Below, piece by piece: positions 7,763 to 18,029 of a stretch of DNA of 64,000 nt; the stretch's first letter is position 1, and every line of letters starts with the position of its first letter. The position numbers and the translations under genes are program-made. The stretch comes from Rhizobium sp. NXC24. Its GTDB lineage: Bacteria > Pseudomonadota > Alphaproteobacteria > Rhizobiales > Rhizobiaceae. Location of the stretch: contig NZ_CP024311.1 in assembly GCF_002944315.1 (NCBI RefSeq), positions 1,154,501 to 1,218,500 on the forward strand. Reading direction: 5' to 3'. The notes beneath the pieces are model-generated. The model saw only the letters and a list, made by a program, of their open reading frames with translations. It was not told where the DNA came from and made no database searches.

Positions 7763-9149
7763 GTCACTCACCGCCCGCGTTCTGCTGTTGACCACACTCT
7801 GGTCCGCCGTGGCGCTGGTGGTGATCGGCCTCGTCATTTCCAATATCTATCGCAAGAGCGCCGAACGCGGTTTTCAGGACCTGCTGAGAGCGCAGCTCTA
7901 TAACGTCATCAACTCCGTGACGATCGGTGACCAAGGGGCGTTGTCGGGCAGCCCGCAGCTCGGCGACCTGCGTTTCGCTCAGCCGAAGACAGGCTGGTAC
8001 TGGATGGTCGAACCGCTCGGCACCTATACGGCGACGCCATTGGTTTCGCCCTCCCTCGGCGCGTCGAGCTTGCCCGTTCTCTCGGTTCTGGAAGCGCCTT
8101 TCGATAAGAATTATGAGCGCTACTACATCGTCACCGACGCCTTTGGAAACCAGGTACAGGTTGCCGAGACCGAAGTCGTGCTCGATACCGACGGACGCGC
8201 CGCGCGCTTTCGCGTCACCGGCAATGTCGCGGTGGTGGAGGACGATGTCCGCAATTTTTCCCATAGCCTCTATTTCGCACTCGTCGGCTTCGGCGTCGGC
8301 AGTCTCGTCGTCAACGCTCTCGCCATTCTCTATGGCCTGATGCCGCTCGATAAGGCGCGCGGGGCGCTGGAGCGCATCCGCGCCGGCGAGAGCGAGCGAT
8401 TGCATGGGGATTTCCCGCGTGAGATCCTGCCGCTCGCCAACGAGGTCAATGCCCTCATCGACAGCAACCGCCGCATTGTGGAGCGAGCGCGCATGCAGGT
8501 CGGCAACCTCGCCCATTCGCTGAAGACGCCGATCGCGGTTTTGTTGAACGAGTCCCGCGTGCTGGAACGCTCGCACGGCGATCTCGTCAAGAACCAGGCC
8601 GAGGTCATGCAGGGGCAGGTGCAATCCTACCTCAACCGTGCCCGCATCGCCGCCCAGCGCGAATCCGTGCTGGCCCGCACCGACGCGGAGCCGGCGCTGG
8701 AGCGGCTGGTGCGCGTCATGCGGCGGCTCAATGCCGATAAGGAATTCGAGCTTTCCGTTTCGCCGCACCTGTCGCTTGCCATGGAGCAGCAGGATCTGGA
8801 GGAGACGGTCGGCAATCTCCTGGAAAATGCCGCGCGTTTTGCCGAACGCAAGGTGCGCGTCGCCGCCAACGAAGCGCCAGCCGAGGTAAAGGGCATCGAT
8901 CCGGCGCGACGGCACTGGGTAGAGCTGGTGGTCGAGGACGATGGGCCGGGCCTGGAGCCGGATCAGATCCGCGAGGCGATGAAGCGTGGCCGCCGGCTGG
9001 ATGAAAGCAAGCCCGGCACCGGTCTCGGCCTGTCGATCGTCAGCGAGATCACCAACGAATATCAGGGGCGGTTCGAGCTGTCCCGTGGTTCCTGGGGCGG
9101 ACTTCGCGCCAGCCTAATTCTACCGGGGGTAACAAAGGATGTTGCGTGA
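7752..9149 (+). CDS. feuQ: sensor histidine kinase FeuQ, 465 aa
   Basis: This inner-membrane kinase is the partner of the preceding regulator. One membrane segment lies at about residues 9-31 and a second at about 175-200, enclosing a periplasmic sensor domain. These are followed by a HAMP-like linker, a dimerisation domain with the phospho-acceptor His255 in NLAHSLKTP, and a catalytic ATPase domain with N box NLLENAARFA, DDGPGLE and GTGLGLS. FeuN is expected to contact the periplasmic domain. The 11-base overlap with feuP indicates coupled translation. Confidence 0.88.
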   Translation: MRIKSLTARVLLLTTLWSAVALVVIGLVISNIYRKSAERGFQDLLRAQLYNVINSVTIGDQGALSGSPQLGDLRFAQPKTGWYWMVEPLGTYTATPLVSPSLGASSLPVLSVLEAPFDKNYERYYIVTDAFGNQVQVAETEVVLDTDGRAARFRVTGNVAVVEDDVRNFSHSLYFALVGFGVGSLVVNALAILYGLMPLDKARGALERIRAGESERLHGDFPREILPLANEVNALIDSNRRIVERARMQVGNLAHSLKTPIAVLLNESRVLERSHGDLVKNQAEVMQGQVQSYLNRARIAAQRESVLARTDAEPALERLVRVMRRLNADKEFELSVSPHLSLAMEQQDLEETVGNLLENAARFAERKVRVAANEAPAEVKGIDPARRHWVELVVEDDGPGLEPDQIREAMKRGRRLDESKPGTGLGLSIVSEITNEYQGRFELSRGSWGGLRASLILPGVTKDVA

Positions 9150-9240
9150 CGCGCGGCATGATGCCAGAAAGACGCGGTGCGCCATAGTGATGCCGCATCG
9201 CAGTACCTCTAGTTTTGCTCGTTGATACTGGTTCGGTTGT

Positions 9241-9675
9241 ATGAAGCTTCGCACTTTTTTTCTGATTGCCCCGTCCCTTCTTGCCCTTATCGCCCTTTCC
9301 GGCTGCTCGACCACGAGCGGCAAAGGCGGCGTGACGGGCTTTCTATCTTCCTCCGCTAAACCAGCCTCCTCGGCGCGCTATATCTCGGCCTTGGAGGGCG
9401 GCATCGTCGGCCGCACGGGCATCAAGCTCAGCGACAATGACAAGCAACGGGCGCTGGAAGCGGAATATCGGGCGCTGGAAACCGCGCCGCTCGGTCAGCC
9501 TGTCGCCTGGACGGGCAAGAACGTCCGTGGCGAGGTCGTGGCCGCCGCTCCCTATCAGGTCGGCTCGCAAAATTGCCGCCAATACACCCATACGATCACG
9601 GTCGACGACAAGCCGACCCAGGCGAGAGGAGCTGCCTGCCGCAACGACGACGGTACGTGGACGCCGCTGAATTAG
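9241..9675 (+). CDS. outer-membrane lipoprotein of the RT0821/Lpp0805 surface-antigen type, 144 aa
   Basis: A basic N-terminus and hydrophobic stretch end in the lipobox LSGC (Cys at about residue 22), so the protein should be lipid-modified and exported. The mature part has an SDNDKQRALEAEYRAL helix and a C-terminal domain with QNCRQYTHTITVDDK and GAACRNDDGTW. These are features of the small lipoprotein family related to the rickettsial 17-kDa antigen. It lies between feuQ and the ccm operon, with about 95 bases on each side. Confidence 0.82.
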   Translation: MKLRTFFLIAPSLLALIALSGCSTTSGKGGVTGFLSSSAKPASSARYISALEGGIVGRTGIKLSDNDKQRALEAEYRALETAPLGQPVAWTGKNVRGEVVAAAPYQVGSQNCRQYTHTITVDDKPTQARGAACRNDDGTWTPLN

Positions 9676-9770
9676 ATCCCCCGCCTGAAAATCGCGGCTA
9701 AACGCCTCAAATCTTCGTCAATGCGGCTTTGACGGTTGGAATAAGCGGCCTGTTAAAGTATTGGGCGTCT

Positions 9771-10922
9771 ATGCTGTTCTGGATTCTCGTGGCCGTTCTG
9801 ACGGCTGTTGTCGGTGCCATCCTGCTCTCCCCCCTTTTGCGTGGAGCAAAGGTGGCTGATGACGGTCGTGCCGGCGAGGCTGCCGTCTATCGCGATCAAC
9901 TTCGCGAGCTGGACCGCGATCTTGCGGGCGGCCTGATTTCGCAGGAAGAGGCCGGCTATGCCCGCGCTGAAATCGGCCGCCGTCTACTTGCCGTTTCAGG
10001 CGCCGGACCGAGTGCCGCGAAGGTGCCAGCCCGCGGCCATTACCTTTCCCAGGCCTTCATCATCGTCCTGCTGCCGGTCGTCTGTCTCTGTCTCTATCTT
10101 GTGAAGGGCAATCCCGGCCTGCCGTCGCAGCCGCTGCAAGCGCGCCTCGAACATCCCGGCAACGATCTCGCCATCTCGATCGTCAAGGTCGAGCAGCATC
10201 TGGCGCAGCAACCGGATGACGGCAAGGGTTGGGAAGTGCTCGCGCCGATCTACCTCAAGACCGGCCGCATCGGCGACGCGGAACTCGCCTATCGCAATGT
10301 CATCCGTCTGCTCGGTCCCAATGCCGAGCGGCTTGGCAATCTGGGCGAAGTTCTGATCATGAAGGCCGATGGCATCGTGACGGCGGAGGCGCGCAGCTCG
10401 TTGCAGCAATCCCTTGCGCTTGATGCCGACAATCCCCGAGCGCTCTTCTATCTCGCTTTGGCGCTGGAGCAGGATGGCAAGGCGGAGCAAGCAAAGACGG
10501 CCTTCGAGGCGCTGGCGAAGCAATCGCCCCCCGATGCGCCCTGGATGGCTGCCGTCAACGATCATATCGTCAAGAACGGCGGCGCGGCCGATACCGCCAC
10601 GGCAGATTCGGCAAATGCCAATGCGCCCGGAAATCCGACCAGCGAGCAGGTTGCCGCCGCAGATGCGATGAACAGCGGCGACCGTCAGCAGATGATCCGC
10701 GGCATGGTCGAGAGCCTCGACGCCAAGCTCAAGGATGATCCCAGGAATTTCGAAGGCTGGATGCGGCTGATCCGCTCCTATGCCGTGCTGAAGGACACGG
10801 ACCGCGCGGTGGATGCGCTGAAGCGGAGCCTGAAGACTTTCCCGGCCGACGGCGGCGAAGGCAAGCAGCTTCTGGCATTGGCGAAGGAGCTCGGACTGCC
10901 GACGGAGGTGACGCAGCAATGA
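9771..10922 (+). CDS. ccmI: cytochrome c maturation protein CcmI (CycH), 383 aa
   Basis: CcmI holds the apocytochrome c C-terminus and presents it to the CcmF/H haem ligation complex. The ATG at 9771 begins a membrane segment ([16 protein letters not shown]). [15 protein letters not shown] cytoplasmic loop follows, then a second membrane segment near residues 95-112, then periplasmic TPR-like helices ([28 protein letters not shown]). First gene of ccmI-ccmE-ccmF-ccmH; it overlaps ccmE by four bases. Confidence 0.92.
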   Translation: MLFWILVAVLTAVVGAILLSPLLRGAKVADDGRAGEAAVYRDQLRELDRDLAGGLISQEEAGYARAEIGRRLLAVSGAGPSAAKVPARGHYLSQAFIIVLLPVVCLCLYLVKGNPGLPSQPLQARLEHPGNDLAISIVKVEQHLAQQPDDGKGWEVLAPIYLKTGRIGDAELAYRNVIRLLGPNAERLGNLGEVLIMKADGIVTAEARSSLQQSLALDADNPRALFYLALALEQDGKAEQAKTAFEALAKQSPPDAPWMAAVNDHIVKNGGAADTATADSANANAPGNPTSEQVAAADAMNSGDRQQMIRGMVESLDAKLKDDPRNFEGWMRLIRSYAVLKDTDRAVDALKRSLKTFPADGGEGKQLLALAKELGLPTEVTQQ

Positions 10923-11368
10923 CCCGCAAGCAGAAACGTCTGGCTGTCATTGCCGGCGGCATGGGCTTCATCGCCGCCGCAGTGCTGCTCGTTCTCTTCG
11001 CCTTCAGCCAGTCGGTCGCCTATTTCTATATGCCGGCCGACCTCGCCAAGAATCCGGTCAACGCCGGTACGCTGATCCGCCTCGGCGGTCTCGTCGGCCA
11101 GGGCAGCGTGGTGCGCGGCGACGGAACGCAGGTGCAGTTTTCCGTCACTGACGGTACGGATGCGATCAAGGTCAAATATAATGGTATCCTGCCGGATCTC
11201 TTCCGCGAAGGGCAGGGTGTGGTCACGGAAGGCAGGTTCGAGCCGGGCAGCGACATCTTCGTTGCCGACAGCGTGCTTGCCAAGCATGATGAGCGCTATA
11301 TGCCGAAAGAAGTCGCCGACAAGCTGAAGGCGGACGGCGTCTGGAAGGGCGAGGAAGCCAGCCAATGA
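10919..11368 (+). CDS. ccmE: haem chaperone CcmE (CycJ), 149 aa
   Basis: CcmE binds haem covalently in the periplasm and passes it to CcmF for attachment to apocytochrome c. It starts with a basic segment and one membrane anchor (about residues 9-30), followed by an OB-fold. The haem-binding His123 is in [10 protein letters not shown], with the conserved Tyr four residues later. Length is usual. It overlaps both neighbours by four bases, a tightly coupled operon. Confidence 0.95.
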   Translation: MTRKQKRLAVIAGGMGFIAAAVLLVLFAFSQSVAYFYMPADLAKNPVNAGTLIRLGGLVGQGSVVRGDGTQVQFSVTDGTDAIKVKYNGILPDLFREGQGVVTEGRFEPGSDIFVADSVLAKHDERYMPKEVADKLKADGVWKGEEASQ

Positions 11369-13353
11369 TCATTGAGCTCGGACACTATGCGCTGGTGTTG
11401 GCGCTTGCGACCGCGATCATCCTCTCGATCATCCCGGTCATCGGCGCACGGCGAGGCGACTTGTCGATGATGGACATTGCGCCGGTCGGCGCCGTCGTCT
11501 TGTTCGCACTGGTCGCCTTTTCCTTCGGCGTTTTGACTTATGCCTATGTCGCCTCCGATTTTTCGGTGCTGAACGTCTGGGAAAATTCCCATTCGCTGAT
11601 GCCGCTGATCTTCAAGATCTCCGGCGTCTGGGGCAATCACGAAGGATCGATGATGCTCTGGTTGCTGATCCTGGCACTGTTCAGCGCCCTGGTGGCGCTG
11701 TTCGGGCGCAACCTGCCGGACACGCTGCGCGCCAATGTGCTTGCCGTGCAGTCCTGGATCTCGGCCGCCTTTTTGATCTTCATCCTTTTGACCTCCAACC
11801 CGTTTCTCCGTATCAATCCGGCCCCGGCTGAGGGCAAGGACCTCAATCCGGTGCTGCAGGATATCGGCCTGGCCGTTCATCCGCCGCTGCTTTATCTTGG
11901 CTATGTCGGCTTCTCCGTCTGTTTCTCCTTCGCCGTCGCCGCTCTGCTCGAAGGCCGCATCGACGCCGCATGGGCGCGCTGGGTTCGCCCCTGGACGCTG
12001 GCTGCCTGGACCTTTCTGACGCTCGGCATCGCCATGGGCTCCTATTGGGCCTATTACGAGCTTGGCTGGGGCGGCTGGTGGTTCTGGGACCCGGTGGAGA
12101 ACGCCTCCTTCATGCCCTGGCTCGCCGGCACCGCGCTCCTGCATTCCGCGCTCGTCATGGAGAAGCGCGATGCGCTGAAGATCTGGACGATACTCCTGGC
12201 GATCCTGACATTCTCGCTGTCGCTGCTCGGCACCTTCCTGGTGCGCTCCGGCGTGCTGACCTCGGTGCATTCCTTCGCCAGCGATCCGACGCGCGGCATC
12301 TTCATTCTGTGCATCCTTTTGATCTTCATCGGCGGGGCGTTGTCGCTTTTCGCCCTGCGCGCCCCGAAGCTTGCCGCCGGCGGCCTGTTCGCGCCGATCT
12401 CGCGCGAGGGGTCGCTGGTGTTGAACAACCTCATTCTGACGGTTGCCTGCGGCACGGTGCTGACGGGTACGCTTTATCCGCTGGCGCTGGAAACGCTCAC
12501 AGGCGACAAGATTTCAGTCGGCCCGCCCTTCTTCAACATGACCTTCGGCCTGCTGATGACGCCGATCCTGATCGCGGTTCCTTTCGGGCCGCTGCTTGCC
12601 TGGAAACGCGGTGATCTGCTCGGCGTGCTGCAGCGGCTCTATGTCGCCGCAGGCCTTGCCCTGATCGCGGGTCTCGCCCTGTTCTACGTCCGCCATGGCG
12701 GACCGGTGCTTGCCGTTTTCGGCCTGGCCGCCGGTTTTTTTCTGGTTTTCGGCGCAGTGGCTGATCTCTGGTACCGCGCCGGTATCGGCAAGATGGCGGG
12801 GAATATCGCGTGGCGGCGTTTGGTCGGTTTGCCGCGTTCGGCTTTCGGAACGGCGCTCGCTCATGCCGGGCTCGGCATCACCGTGCTTGGCATCGTCGCG
12901 GTGACGACATTCCAGTCCGAAAACATCACCGAGATGAAGCCGGGCGGCGCGGCCGAGCTTGGCGGCTATACGCTGCACTTCGAAGGCATCCAGCCCGGCG
13001 TCGGCCCGAACTACACCGAGGATCGCGCCCGGTTTACGGTCAGCCGCGGCGGCGTCGCCGTCGCCAACATCTCGTCCTCCAAACGACTTTTCACCGCCGG
13101 CCGCACCGCCACGACCGAGGCCGGCATTCTGACGCTTGGCCTCAGCCAGCTTTATGTCTCGCTCGGTGATCCGACCAATGATGGTGGCATGGTCGTGCGC
13201 ATCTGGTGGAAGCCCTTCATCATCTGCATCTGGGGCGGCGCCATCGTCATGGCGCTCGGCGGCTTCGTTTCCCTAAGCGACCGCCGCCTGCGCGTCGGCG
13301 CGCCGAGCCGCAAGGCAAAGCCGGTCCGTCCGGCGATGGAGCCGGCGGAATGA
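11365..13353 (+). CDS. ccmF: haem lyase subunit CcmF (CycK), 662 aa
   Basis: This polytopic membrane protein is the core of the haem ligation complex. The tryptophan-rich WWD motif is present as [19 protein letters not shown] around residue 233, and conserved periplasmic histidines flank it (for example in [11 protein letters not shown] and [12 protein letters not shown]). Many hydrophobic segments run through its length, with a periplasmic domain before the last one. It starts four bases before the ccmE stop. Confidence 0.95.
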   Translation: MIIELGHYALVLALATAIILSIIPVIGARRGDLSMMDIAPVGAVVLFALVAFSFGVLTYAYVASDFSVLNVWENSHSLMPLIFKISGVWGNHEGSMMLWLLILALFSALVALFGRNLPDTLRANVLAVQSWISAAFLIFILLTSNPFLRINPAPAEGKDLNPVLQDIGLAVHPPLLYLGYVGFSVCFSFAVAALLEGRIDAAWARWVRPWTLAAWTFLTLGIAMGSYWAYYELGWGGWWFWDPVENASFMPWLAGTALLHSALVMEKRDALKIWTILLAILTFSLSLLGTFLVRSGVLTSVHSFASDPTRGIFILCILLIFIGGALSLFALRAPKLAAGGLFAPISREGSLVLNNLILTVACGTVLTGTLYPLALETLTGDKISVGPPFFNMTFGLLMTPILIAVPFGPLLAWKRGDLLGVLQRLYVAAGLALIAGLALFYVRHGGPVLAVFGLAAGFFLVFGAVADLWYRAGIGKMAGNIAWRRLVGLPRSAFGTALAHAGLGITVLGIVAVTTFQSENITEMKPGGAAELGGYTLHFEGIQPGVGPNYTEDRARFTVSRGGVAVANISSSKRLFTAGRTATTEAGILTLGLSQLYVSLGDPTNDGGMVVRIWWKPFIICIWGGAIVMALGGFVSLSDRRLRVGAPSRKAKPVRPAMEPAE

Positions 13354-13373
13354 GGCGCGTGCGGCTAATTCCG

Positions 13374-13394
13374 CTTCTCCCCGTGGGGGAGAAG
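13374..13394. repeat. palindromic element inside the ccm operon
   Basis: CTTCTCCCC, GTG, GGGGAGAAG is a perfect 9-bp stem of a type that recurs in rhizobial intergenic DNA. It lies between the end of ccmF and the likely start of ccmH. Its right arm supplies the purine-rich sequence (GGGGAGAAGG) that could serve as the ccmH ribosome-binding site. Confidence 0.6.
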
Positions 13395-13406
13395 GTAAAA
13401 GCGCTT

Positions 13407-13853
13407 ATGCGTCTGCTCCTTATTGTTCTACTTCTTGCTCCCACCGCCGCCTTCGCAGTCAATCCCGACGAAGTTCTTCCCGATCCGGCCCTTGAGGCCC
13501 GGGCGCGGACGATTTCGGCCGAATTGCGCTGCATGGTCTGCCAGAACCAGTCGATCGACGATTCCAATGCCGATCTTGCCCGTGACCTGCGCCTCCTGGT
13601 GCGCAAGCGCCTCGTCGCCGGCGATAGCGACAAGCAGGTGCTGGACTATGTCGTTTCCCGCTATGGTGAGTTCGTGCTGCTGAAGCCGCGCCTCAGCGAA
13701 AAGACGTTGTTGCTCTGGGGTGCGCCGGCCGCTCTGTTCGTTCTCGGTGGCCTCGCTCTTGTCATCTATGCCTGGCGCCGCGTAGGTAAGCCGACGGGCA
13801 CCCAGCTAACGGCAGAAGAAGAAGCGCGTCTGAACGACATTCTCGGCAAGTGA
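13407..13853 (+). CDS. ccmH: cytochrome c maturation protein CcmH (CycL), 148 aa
   Basis: CcmH is a membrane-anchored periplasmic thiol protein that reduces apocytochrome c for haem attachment. ATG 13407 opens a clear signal sequence ([17 protein letters not shown]). The redox motif C42-M-V-C45 lies in [10 protein letters not shown], followed by an alpha-helical domain and a C-terminal membrane anchor at about residues 103-125. An in-frame ATG at 13350 overlaps the ccmF stop but would put about 19 extra residues, encoded through the palindrome, ahead of the signal sequence. I prefer 13407. Confidence 0.93.
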   Translation: MRLLLIVLLLAPTAAFAVNPDEVLPDPALEARARTISAELRCMVCQNQSIDDSNADLARDLRLLVRKRLVAGDSDKQVLDYVVSRYGEFVLLKPRLSEKTLLLWGAPAALFVLGGLALVIYAWRRVGKPTGTQLTAEEEARLNDILGK

Positions 13854-14027
13854 CATTGCACGACAAGTTGTCTTTACCGCATCGAAAACATTTCGCTACA
13901 TTACGAATTTTTCATTGGTCGGACAGTTCGCTGTAAGGTCGGAAGGCCTATATCTTGCCCATGACCCATCACCGCCGGTTCCATCGGCAAAGAGAAATCG
14001 GACGAGAGAAGAAAAGGTAACTCGCAT

Positions 14028-15581
14028 ATGTTCAGGAATATCAAGGACGCTTTGTCCCGTAGCACGGCTATGAAAGCTTCCGTCGTCGCCGGCCTCGCTG
14101 TCGCTGCTCTCGCCACTGGCGTTCCCGCTGAAATCAGCCGCTCCTATGCCGATGCCGTCAATGTCCAGGCCCCGCAGGTCCCGAGCTTCGCCAATGTCGT
14201 CGACGCCGTATCTCCGGCAGTCGTGTCCGTTCGCGTCGAATCCCGCGTCAATCCGGTCGCTGATGAAGACGATTCCTTCGGCCTCGGCCGTGGCTTCGAC
14301 GAACTGCCGGATGATCATCCGCTGAAGAAGTTCTTCAAGCAGTTCGAACAGCAGCAGGGGCATAACCAGCAACAGGGCCAGCAGAAAGGCCAGCCGGACA
14401 ATAAGGGCCGCCTGCGCCCGGTTGCCCAGGGCTCCGGCTTCTTCATTTCCGAAGACGGATATCTCGTCACCAACAACCACGTTGTTTCCGATGGCGCGGC
14501 TTTCGTCGTCGTCCTCAATGACGGCACCGAACTCGACGCCAAGCTGATCGGCAAGGACCCGCGCACCGACCTCGCGGTGCTGAAGGTCGATGGCAAGGGC
14601 AAGAAGTTTACCTATGTCAACTGGGCCGATGACAACAAGGTTCGCGTCGGCGATTGGGTCGTTGCCGTCGGCAACCCCTTCGGTCTTGGCGGCACGGTCA
14701 CAGCCGGCATCGTCTCGGCCCGCGGCCGCGATATCGGCTCCGGTCCCTATGATGACTTCATCCAGGTCGACGCAGCCGTAAACCGCGGCAACTCGGGCGG
14801 CCCGACCTTCAACCTCAACGGCCAGGTCGTCGGTATCAACACCGCCATCTTCTCGCCGTCGGGCGGCAGTGTCGGCATCGCCTTCGCAATCCCCGCCGAT
14901 ACCGCAAAGAACGTTGTCACCGATTTGATCAAGAGCGGTACCGTATCGCGTGGCTGGCTTGGCGTGCAGATCCAGCCGGTAACCAAGGATATCGCCGAAT
15001 CCCTCGGCCTGTCCGAGCCGAACGGCGCGCTCGTCGTATCCCCGCAGGATGGCTCTCCGGGCCAGAAGGCAGGCATCAAGAACGGCGACGTCGTGACGGC
15101 CGTTAACGGCGACCCGGTCAAGGACCCGCGCGATCTCGCCCGCCGTATCGGCGCGATGCAGCCGGGCTCCAAGGTCGATGTTTCGCTATGGCGTAACGGC
15201 AAGGCTCAGTCGGTCACCGTCGAACTCGGCACGCTGCCGGCCGACCAGAACCAGGCTTCGAACGACGACAATTCGCAGCAGCCCCAGCCGCAGCAGCCGT
15301 CCTCGGAAAAGGCGCTTGCCGATCTCGGCCTCACCGTCGGTCCGTCCGATGACGGTAAGGGTGTCGCGATCACCGGCGTCGATCCGGACTCCGACGCCGC
15401 CGACAAGGGCGTGAAGGAAGGCGAGAAGATCACCTCGGTCAACAACCAGCAGGTCTCCAATGCCGGAGACATTGCCAAGGTCATCGATCAGGCGAAGAAG
15501 GACGGCCGCACCCGCGCGCTGTTCCAGATCCAGTCCAACGACGGCAGCCGCTTCGTCGCTCTGCCGATCACTGCGGGCTGA
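14028..15581 (+). CDS. degP: periplasmic Do-family serine protease DegP, 517 aa
   Basis: This quality-control protease and chaperone acts on misfolded envelope proteins. An N-terminal export signal (about residues 1-43) is followed by a trypsin-like domain with catalytic His151 (NNHVVSDG), Asp181 (RTDLAVL) and Ser256 (GNSGGP). A Gln-rich insertion lies before the domain near residues 105-125. Two PDZ domains follow (starting near 300 and near 425), separated by a Gln/Pro/Ser-rich linker. A strong terminator lies 25 bases downstream. It is followed by a two-component system, a common rhizobial arrangement. Confidence 0.94.
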   Translation: MFRNIKDALSRSTAMKASVVAGLAVAALATGVPAEISRSYADAVNVQAPQVPSFANVVDAVSPAVVSVRVESRVNPVADEDDSFGLGRGFDELPDDHPLKKFFKQFEQQQGHNQQQGQQKGQPDNKGRLRPVAQGSGFFISEDGYLVTNNHVVSDGAAFVVVLNDGTELDAKLIGKDPRTDLAVLKVDGKGKKFTYVNWADDNKVRVGDWVVAVGNPFGLGGTVTAGIVSARGRDIGSGPYDDFIQVDAAVNRGNSGGPTFNLNGQVVGINTAIFSPSGGSVGIAFAIPADTAKNVVTDLIKSGTVSRGWLGVQIQPVTKDIAESLGLSEPNGALVVSPQDGSPGQKAGIKNGDVVTAVNGDPVKDPRDLARRIGAMQPGSKVDVSLWRNGKAQSVTVELGTLPADQNQASNDDNSQQPQPQQPSSEKALADLGLTVGPSDDGKGVAITGVDPDSDAADKGVKEGEKITSVNNQQVSNAGDIAKVIDQAKKDGRTRALFQIQSNDGSRFVALPITAG

Positions 15582-15604
15582 TTTTCGGCCAATTGAATGC
15601 ATTG

Positions 15605-15643
15605 GGAGCCGCGCAGGCCACGGCTTGCGCGGCTCCTTTGTTT
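15605..15643 (+). terminator. intrinsic terminator of degP
   Basis: GGAGCCGCGCA pairs with TGCGCGGCTCC across a ten-base loop and is followed by TTTGTTT. It begins 24 bases after the degP stop. Confidence 0.85.
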
Positions 15644-15801
15644 CCAGGGCATGGTTTCCAACATGCGCGATCGTGCAGGACCATGGCTTATCGACGAACG
15701 GCTTTCAGGGCAGGTAGAAGATGACAACCGCTGGCCAACATACTGTGAACTTTTCCGATTCCGGTTGTGCTGAGGCATCGCCGGCGGGTAATGTTGCCCA
15801 C

Positions 15802-16479
15802 ATGAAGATTTTGATTATCGAAGACGATCTCGAGGCTGCCGCCTATCTCACCAAGGCGTTTCGCGAGGCCGGCATTGTCGCCGACCATGCGAGCGACGGT
15901 GAGAGCGGCCTGTTCATGGGCACGGAGAACGCTTACGATGTCGCCATCATCGATCGCATGCTGCCCCGCCGCGACGGTCTTTCCGTCATCAGCGAGCTGC
16001 GTCGCAAAGGCGTGCATACACCTGTTCTCATTCTCTCCGCTCTCGGCCAGGTCGACGACCGCGTAACCGGCCTTCGTGCCGGCGGCGACGACTACCTGCC
16101 GAAGCCATACGCCTTCAGCGAATTGCTCGCCCGCGTCGAAGTACTCGGCCGCCGCAAGGGCACGCCGGAACAGGATGTTCTTTACCGTGTCGGCGATCTG
16201 GAGCTCGACCGGCTGTCGCATGAAGTTCGCCGCGGCGGCAAGGAGATCCTTCTCCAGCCGCGCGAATTCCGCCTGCTTGAATATCTGATGAAAAATGCCG
16301 GCCAGGTGGTGACGCGCACCATGCTTCTCGAAAACGTCTGGGATTACCATTTCGATCCCCAGACGAACGTGATCGACGTACACGTCTCGCGCCTGCGTTC
16401 GAAGATCGAAAAGGACTTCAGCCAGCCGCTGCTGAAGACGATCCGCGGCGCCGGCTACATGATCAAGGACGAGGGATGA
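15802..16479 (+). CDS. OmpR-family response regulator, 225 aa
   Basis: The receiver domain has EDD at residues 7-9, phospho-acceptor Asp51 in IIDRMLPRRDG and Lys in LPKPYAF. The winged-helix output domain has LQPREFRLLEYLM and ends IRGAGYMIK. The ATG at 15802 gives the family's usual N-terminus. An in-frame ATG at 15721 would add 27 residues without a known domain, although it has a moderate ribosome-binding site. It overlaps the kinase gene by four bases. The signal sensed is unknown; proximity to degP hints at envelope stress. Confidence 0.9.
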   Translation: MKILIIEDDLEAAAYLTKAFREAGIVADHASDGESGLFMGTENAYDVAIIDRMLPRRDGLSVISELRRKGVHTPVLILSALGQVDDRVTGLRAGGDDYLPKPYAFSELLARVEVLGRRKGTPEQDVLYRVGDLELDRLSHEVRRGGKEILLQPREFRLLEYLMKNAGQVVTRTMLLENVWDYHFDPQTNVIDVHVSRLRSKIEKDFSQPLLKTIRGAGYMIKDEG

Positions 16480-17891
16480 GCCGCTTTCGCGTTCTCTTCA
16501 AGTCTACCGCAGTCCGCCTGTCCGCCCTTTACATCCTTCTTTTTGCGCTCTGCGCCGCCACGCTCGTCTTCTACGTAACGGCCATGTCGGAGCGGTTGCT
16601 GACCGGGCAAATCCGCGATGCCGTGCAGCAGGAGGTCAATCAGGTCAAGCGCGCCTACGATGTCGGCGGGCTGAACCTGTTGCTGCGCACGATGGAGCGT
16701 CGCGCGCGCCAGCCGGGCGCCAATCTCTATGTCATCGCCAGCCCCTCCGGCGATATCCTGGCCGGCAATGTCGCCTCGGTGCAGCCAGGCGTCCTCGGCG
16801 AAGCCGGCTGGACGGAATTGCCCTTCATCTATGAGCGCTATACCGACACCGGCACCGACCCTGAACGACGGCACCTGGCGATCGCCAATATCTTCCTTCT
16901 CGACAACGGCCTGCGCATTCTGATCGGTCGCGACCTTGGTGAACCGGAGCGGTTCCGGGTGCTGGTGCGGCAAGCCTTGATGCTGGCGCTGGCGATCATG
17001 GGCCTCGGCGCGCTGGTCATCTGGTTCGGTATCGGCCGCAACGCGCTGAAGCGCATCGACCGCATGACCGATGCCAGCCGCAAGATCATGGCCGGCGATC
17101 TCTCACAGCGGCTGCCGGTCGGCGGCTCCGGCGATGAATTCGACCGCATGTCGGCATCGCTGAACGCCATGCTGGAGCGCATCGAGAAACTGAACGAAGG
17201 CTTGCGGCAGGTCTCCGACAACATCGCCCATGATTTGAAGACGCCGCTGACACGGCTGCGCAACAAGGCCGCGGGCGCGCTCGACAATGCCGACAGCGAA
17301 GGGCGCCGTGTCGCGCTTGAGGGCATTATCGGCGAGTCCGACCAATTGATCCGCACCTTCAATGCGCTGCTGATGATCTCTCGCGTCGAGGCCGGTTCCG
17401 TGGCCGCCGAGATGACCGGCATCGACCTTTCCTCCATCGTTGCGGACACGGCCGAGCTTTATGAGCCGGTAGCCGAAGAAGCGGGTCTGGCGCTGACGAC
17501 CGAGATCGAGCCCGATGTCGAGGTGCAGGGCAATCGCGAGCTGATCGGCCAGGCGATTTTCAATCTGATCGACAACGCCGTCAAATATGCCTCGGGCTGT
17601 CCGGGCAAACAGACGGTCGTGTTGAAACTCTCGCGTACGCCGGGTGCCGTAAACCTCGCCGTCGCGGATCATGGTCCGGGCATTCCTGCCCATCAGCGGG
17701 CGGATGTGGTCAAACGCTTCTTCCGTCTGGACGAGAGCCGCTCCAAGCCTGGCACCGGCCTTGGTCTTGCTCTGGTGGAAGCGGTGATGGAGCTGCATGG
17801 TGGACGGCTCGAACTTTCCGATACCGACCCGGCCAGTGCAAACGCGCGCGGTCTGACGGTAACCATGATCTTCCCCACGCAGGAACAATAG
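16476..17891 (+). CDS. HAMP-domain sensor histidine kinase, 471 aa
   Basis: This is the inner-membrane kinase paired with the preceding regulator. A membrane segment at about residues 14-36 and another at about 165-188 flank a periplasmic domain. They are followed by HAMP, a dimerisation helix with phospho-acceptor His252 in NIAHDLKTPL, N box NLIDNAVKYA, ADHGPGIP and GTGLGLALV. The layout is that of PhoQ/EnvZ-class kinases. No direct clue to its stimulus is visible. Confidence 0.9.
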   Translation: MSRFRVLFKSTAVRLSALYILLFALCAATLVFYVTAMSERLLTGQIRDAVQQEVNQVKRAYDVGGLNLLLRTMERRARQPGANLYVIASPSGDILAGNVASVQPGVLGEAGWTELPFIYERYTDTGTDPERRHLAIANIFLLDNGLRILIGRDLGEPERFRVLVRQALMLALAIMGLGALVIWFGIGRNALKRIDRMTDASRKIMAGDLSQRLPVGGSGDEFDRMSASLNAMLERIEKLNEGLRQVSDNIAHDLKTPLTRLRNKAAGALDNADSEGRRVALEGIIGESDQLIRTFNALLMISRVEAGSVAAEMTGIDLSSIVADTAELYEPVAEEAGLALTTEIEPDVEVQGNRELIGQAIFNLIDNAVKYASGCPGKQTVVLKLSRTPGAVNLAVADHGPGIPAHQRADVVKRFFRLDESRSKPGTGLGLALVEAVMELHGGRLELSDTDPASANARGLTVTMIFPTQEQ

Positions 17892-18029
17892 ATTAATCCT
17901 GCCCTACCGGATTGCTTCATACAGGGTCTCCATATCGGCTTCCGATCCTGGAGATCACGCAGGATTCAAGATGTTACTGCGTGCCTAGCACGTCCGCTCG
18001 GACGCGCGGCGCAGTAGGAGGAGAGCTGC

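Noticed and set aside
7764..8915. 383-codon open frame opposite feuQ
   Set aside because: No motifs; the kinase frame has all catalytic boxes.
11296..12270. 324-codon open frame opposite ccmF
   Set aside because: Gln/Arg/His-rich shadow; the ccmF frame has the WWD motif and typical length.
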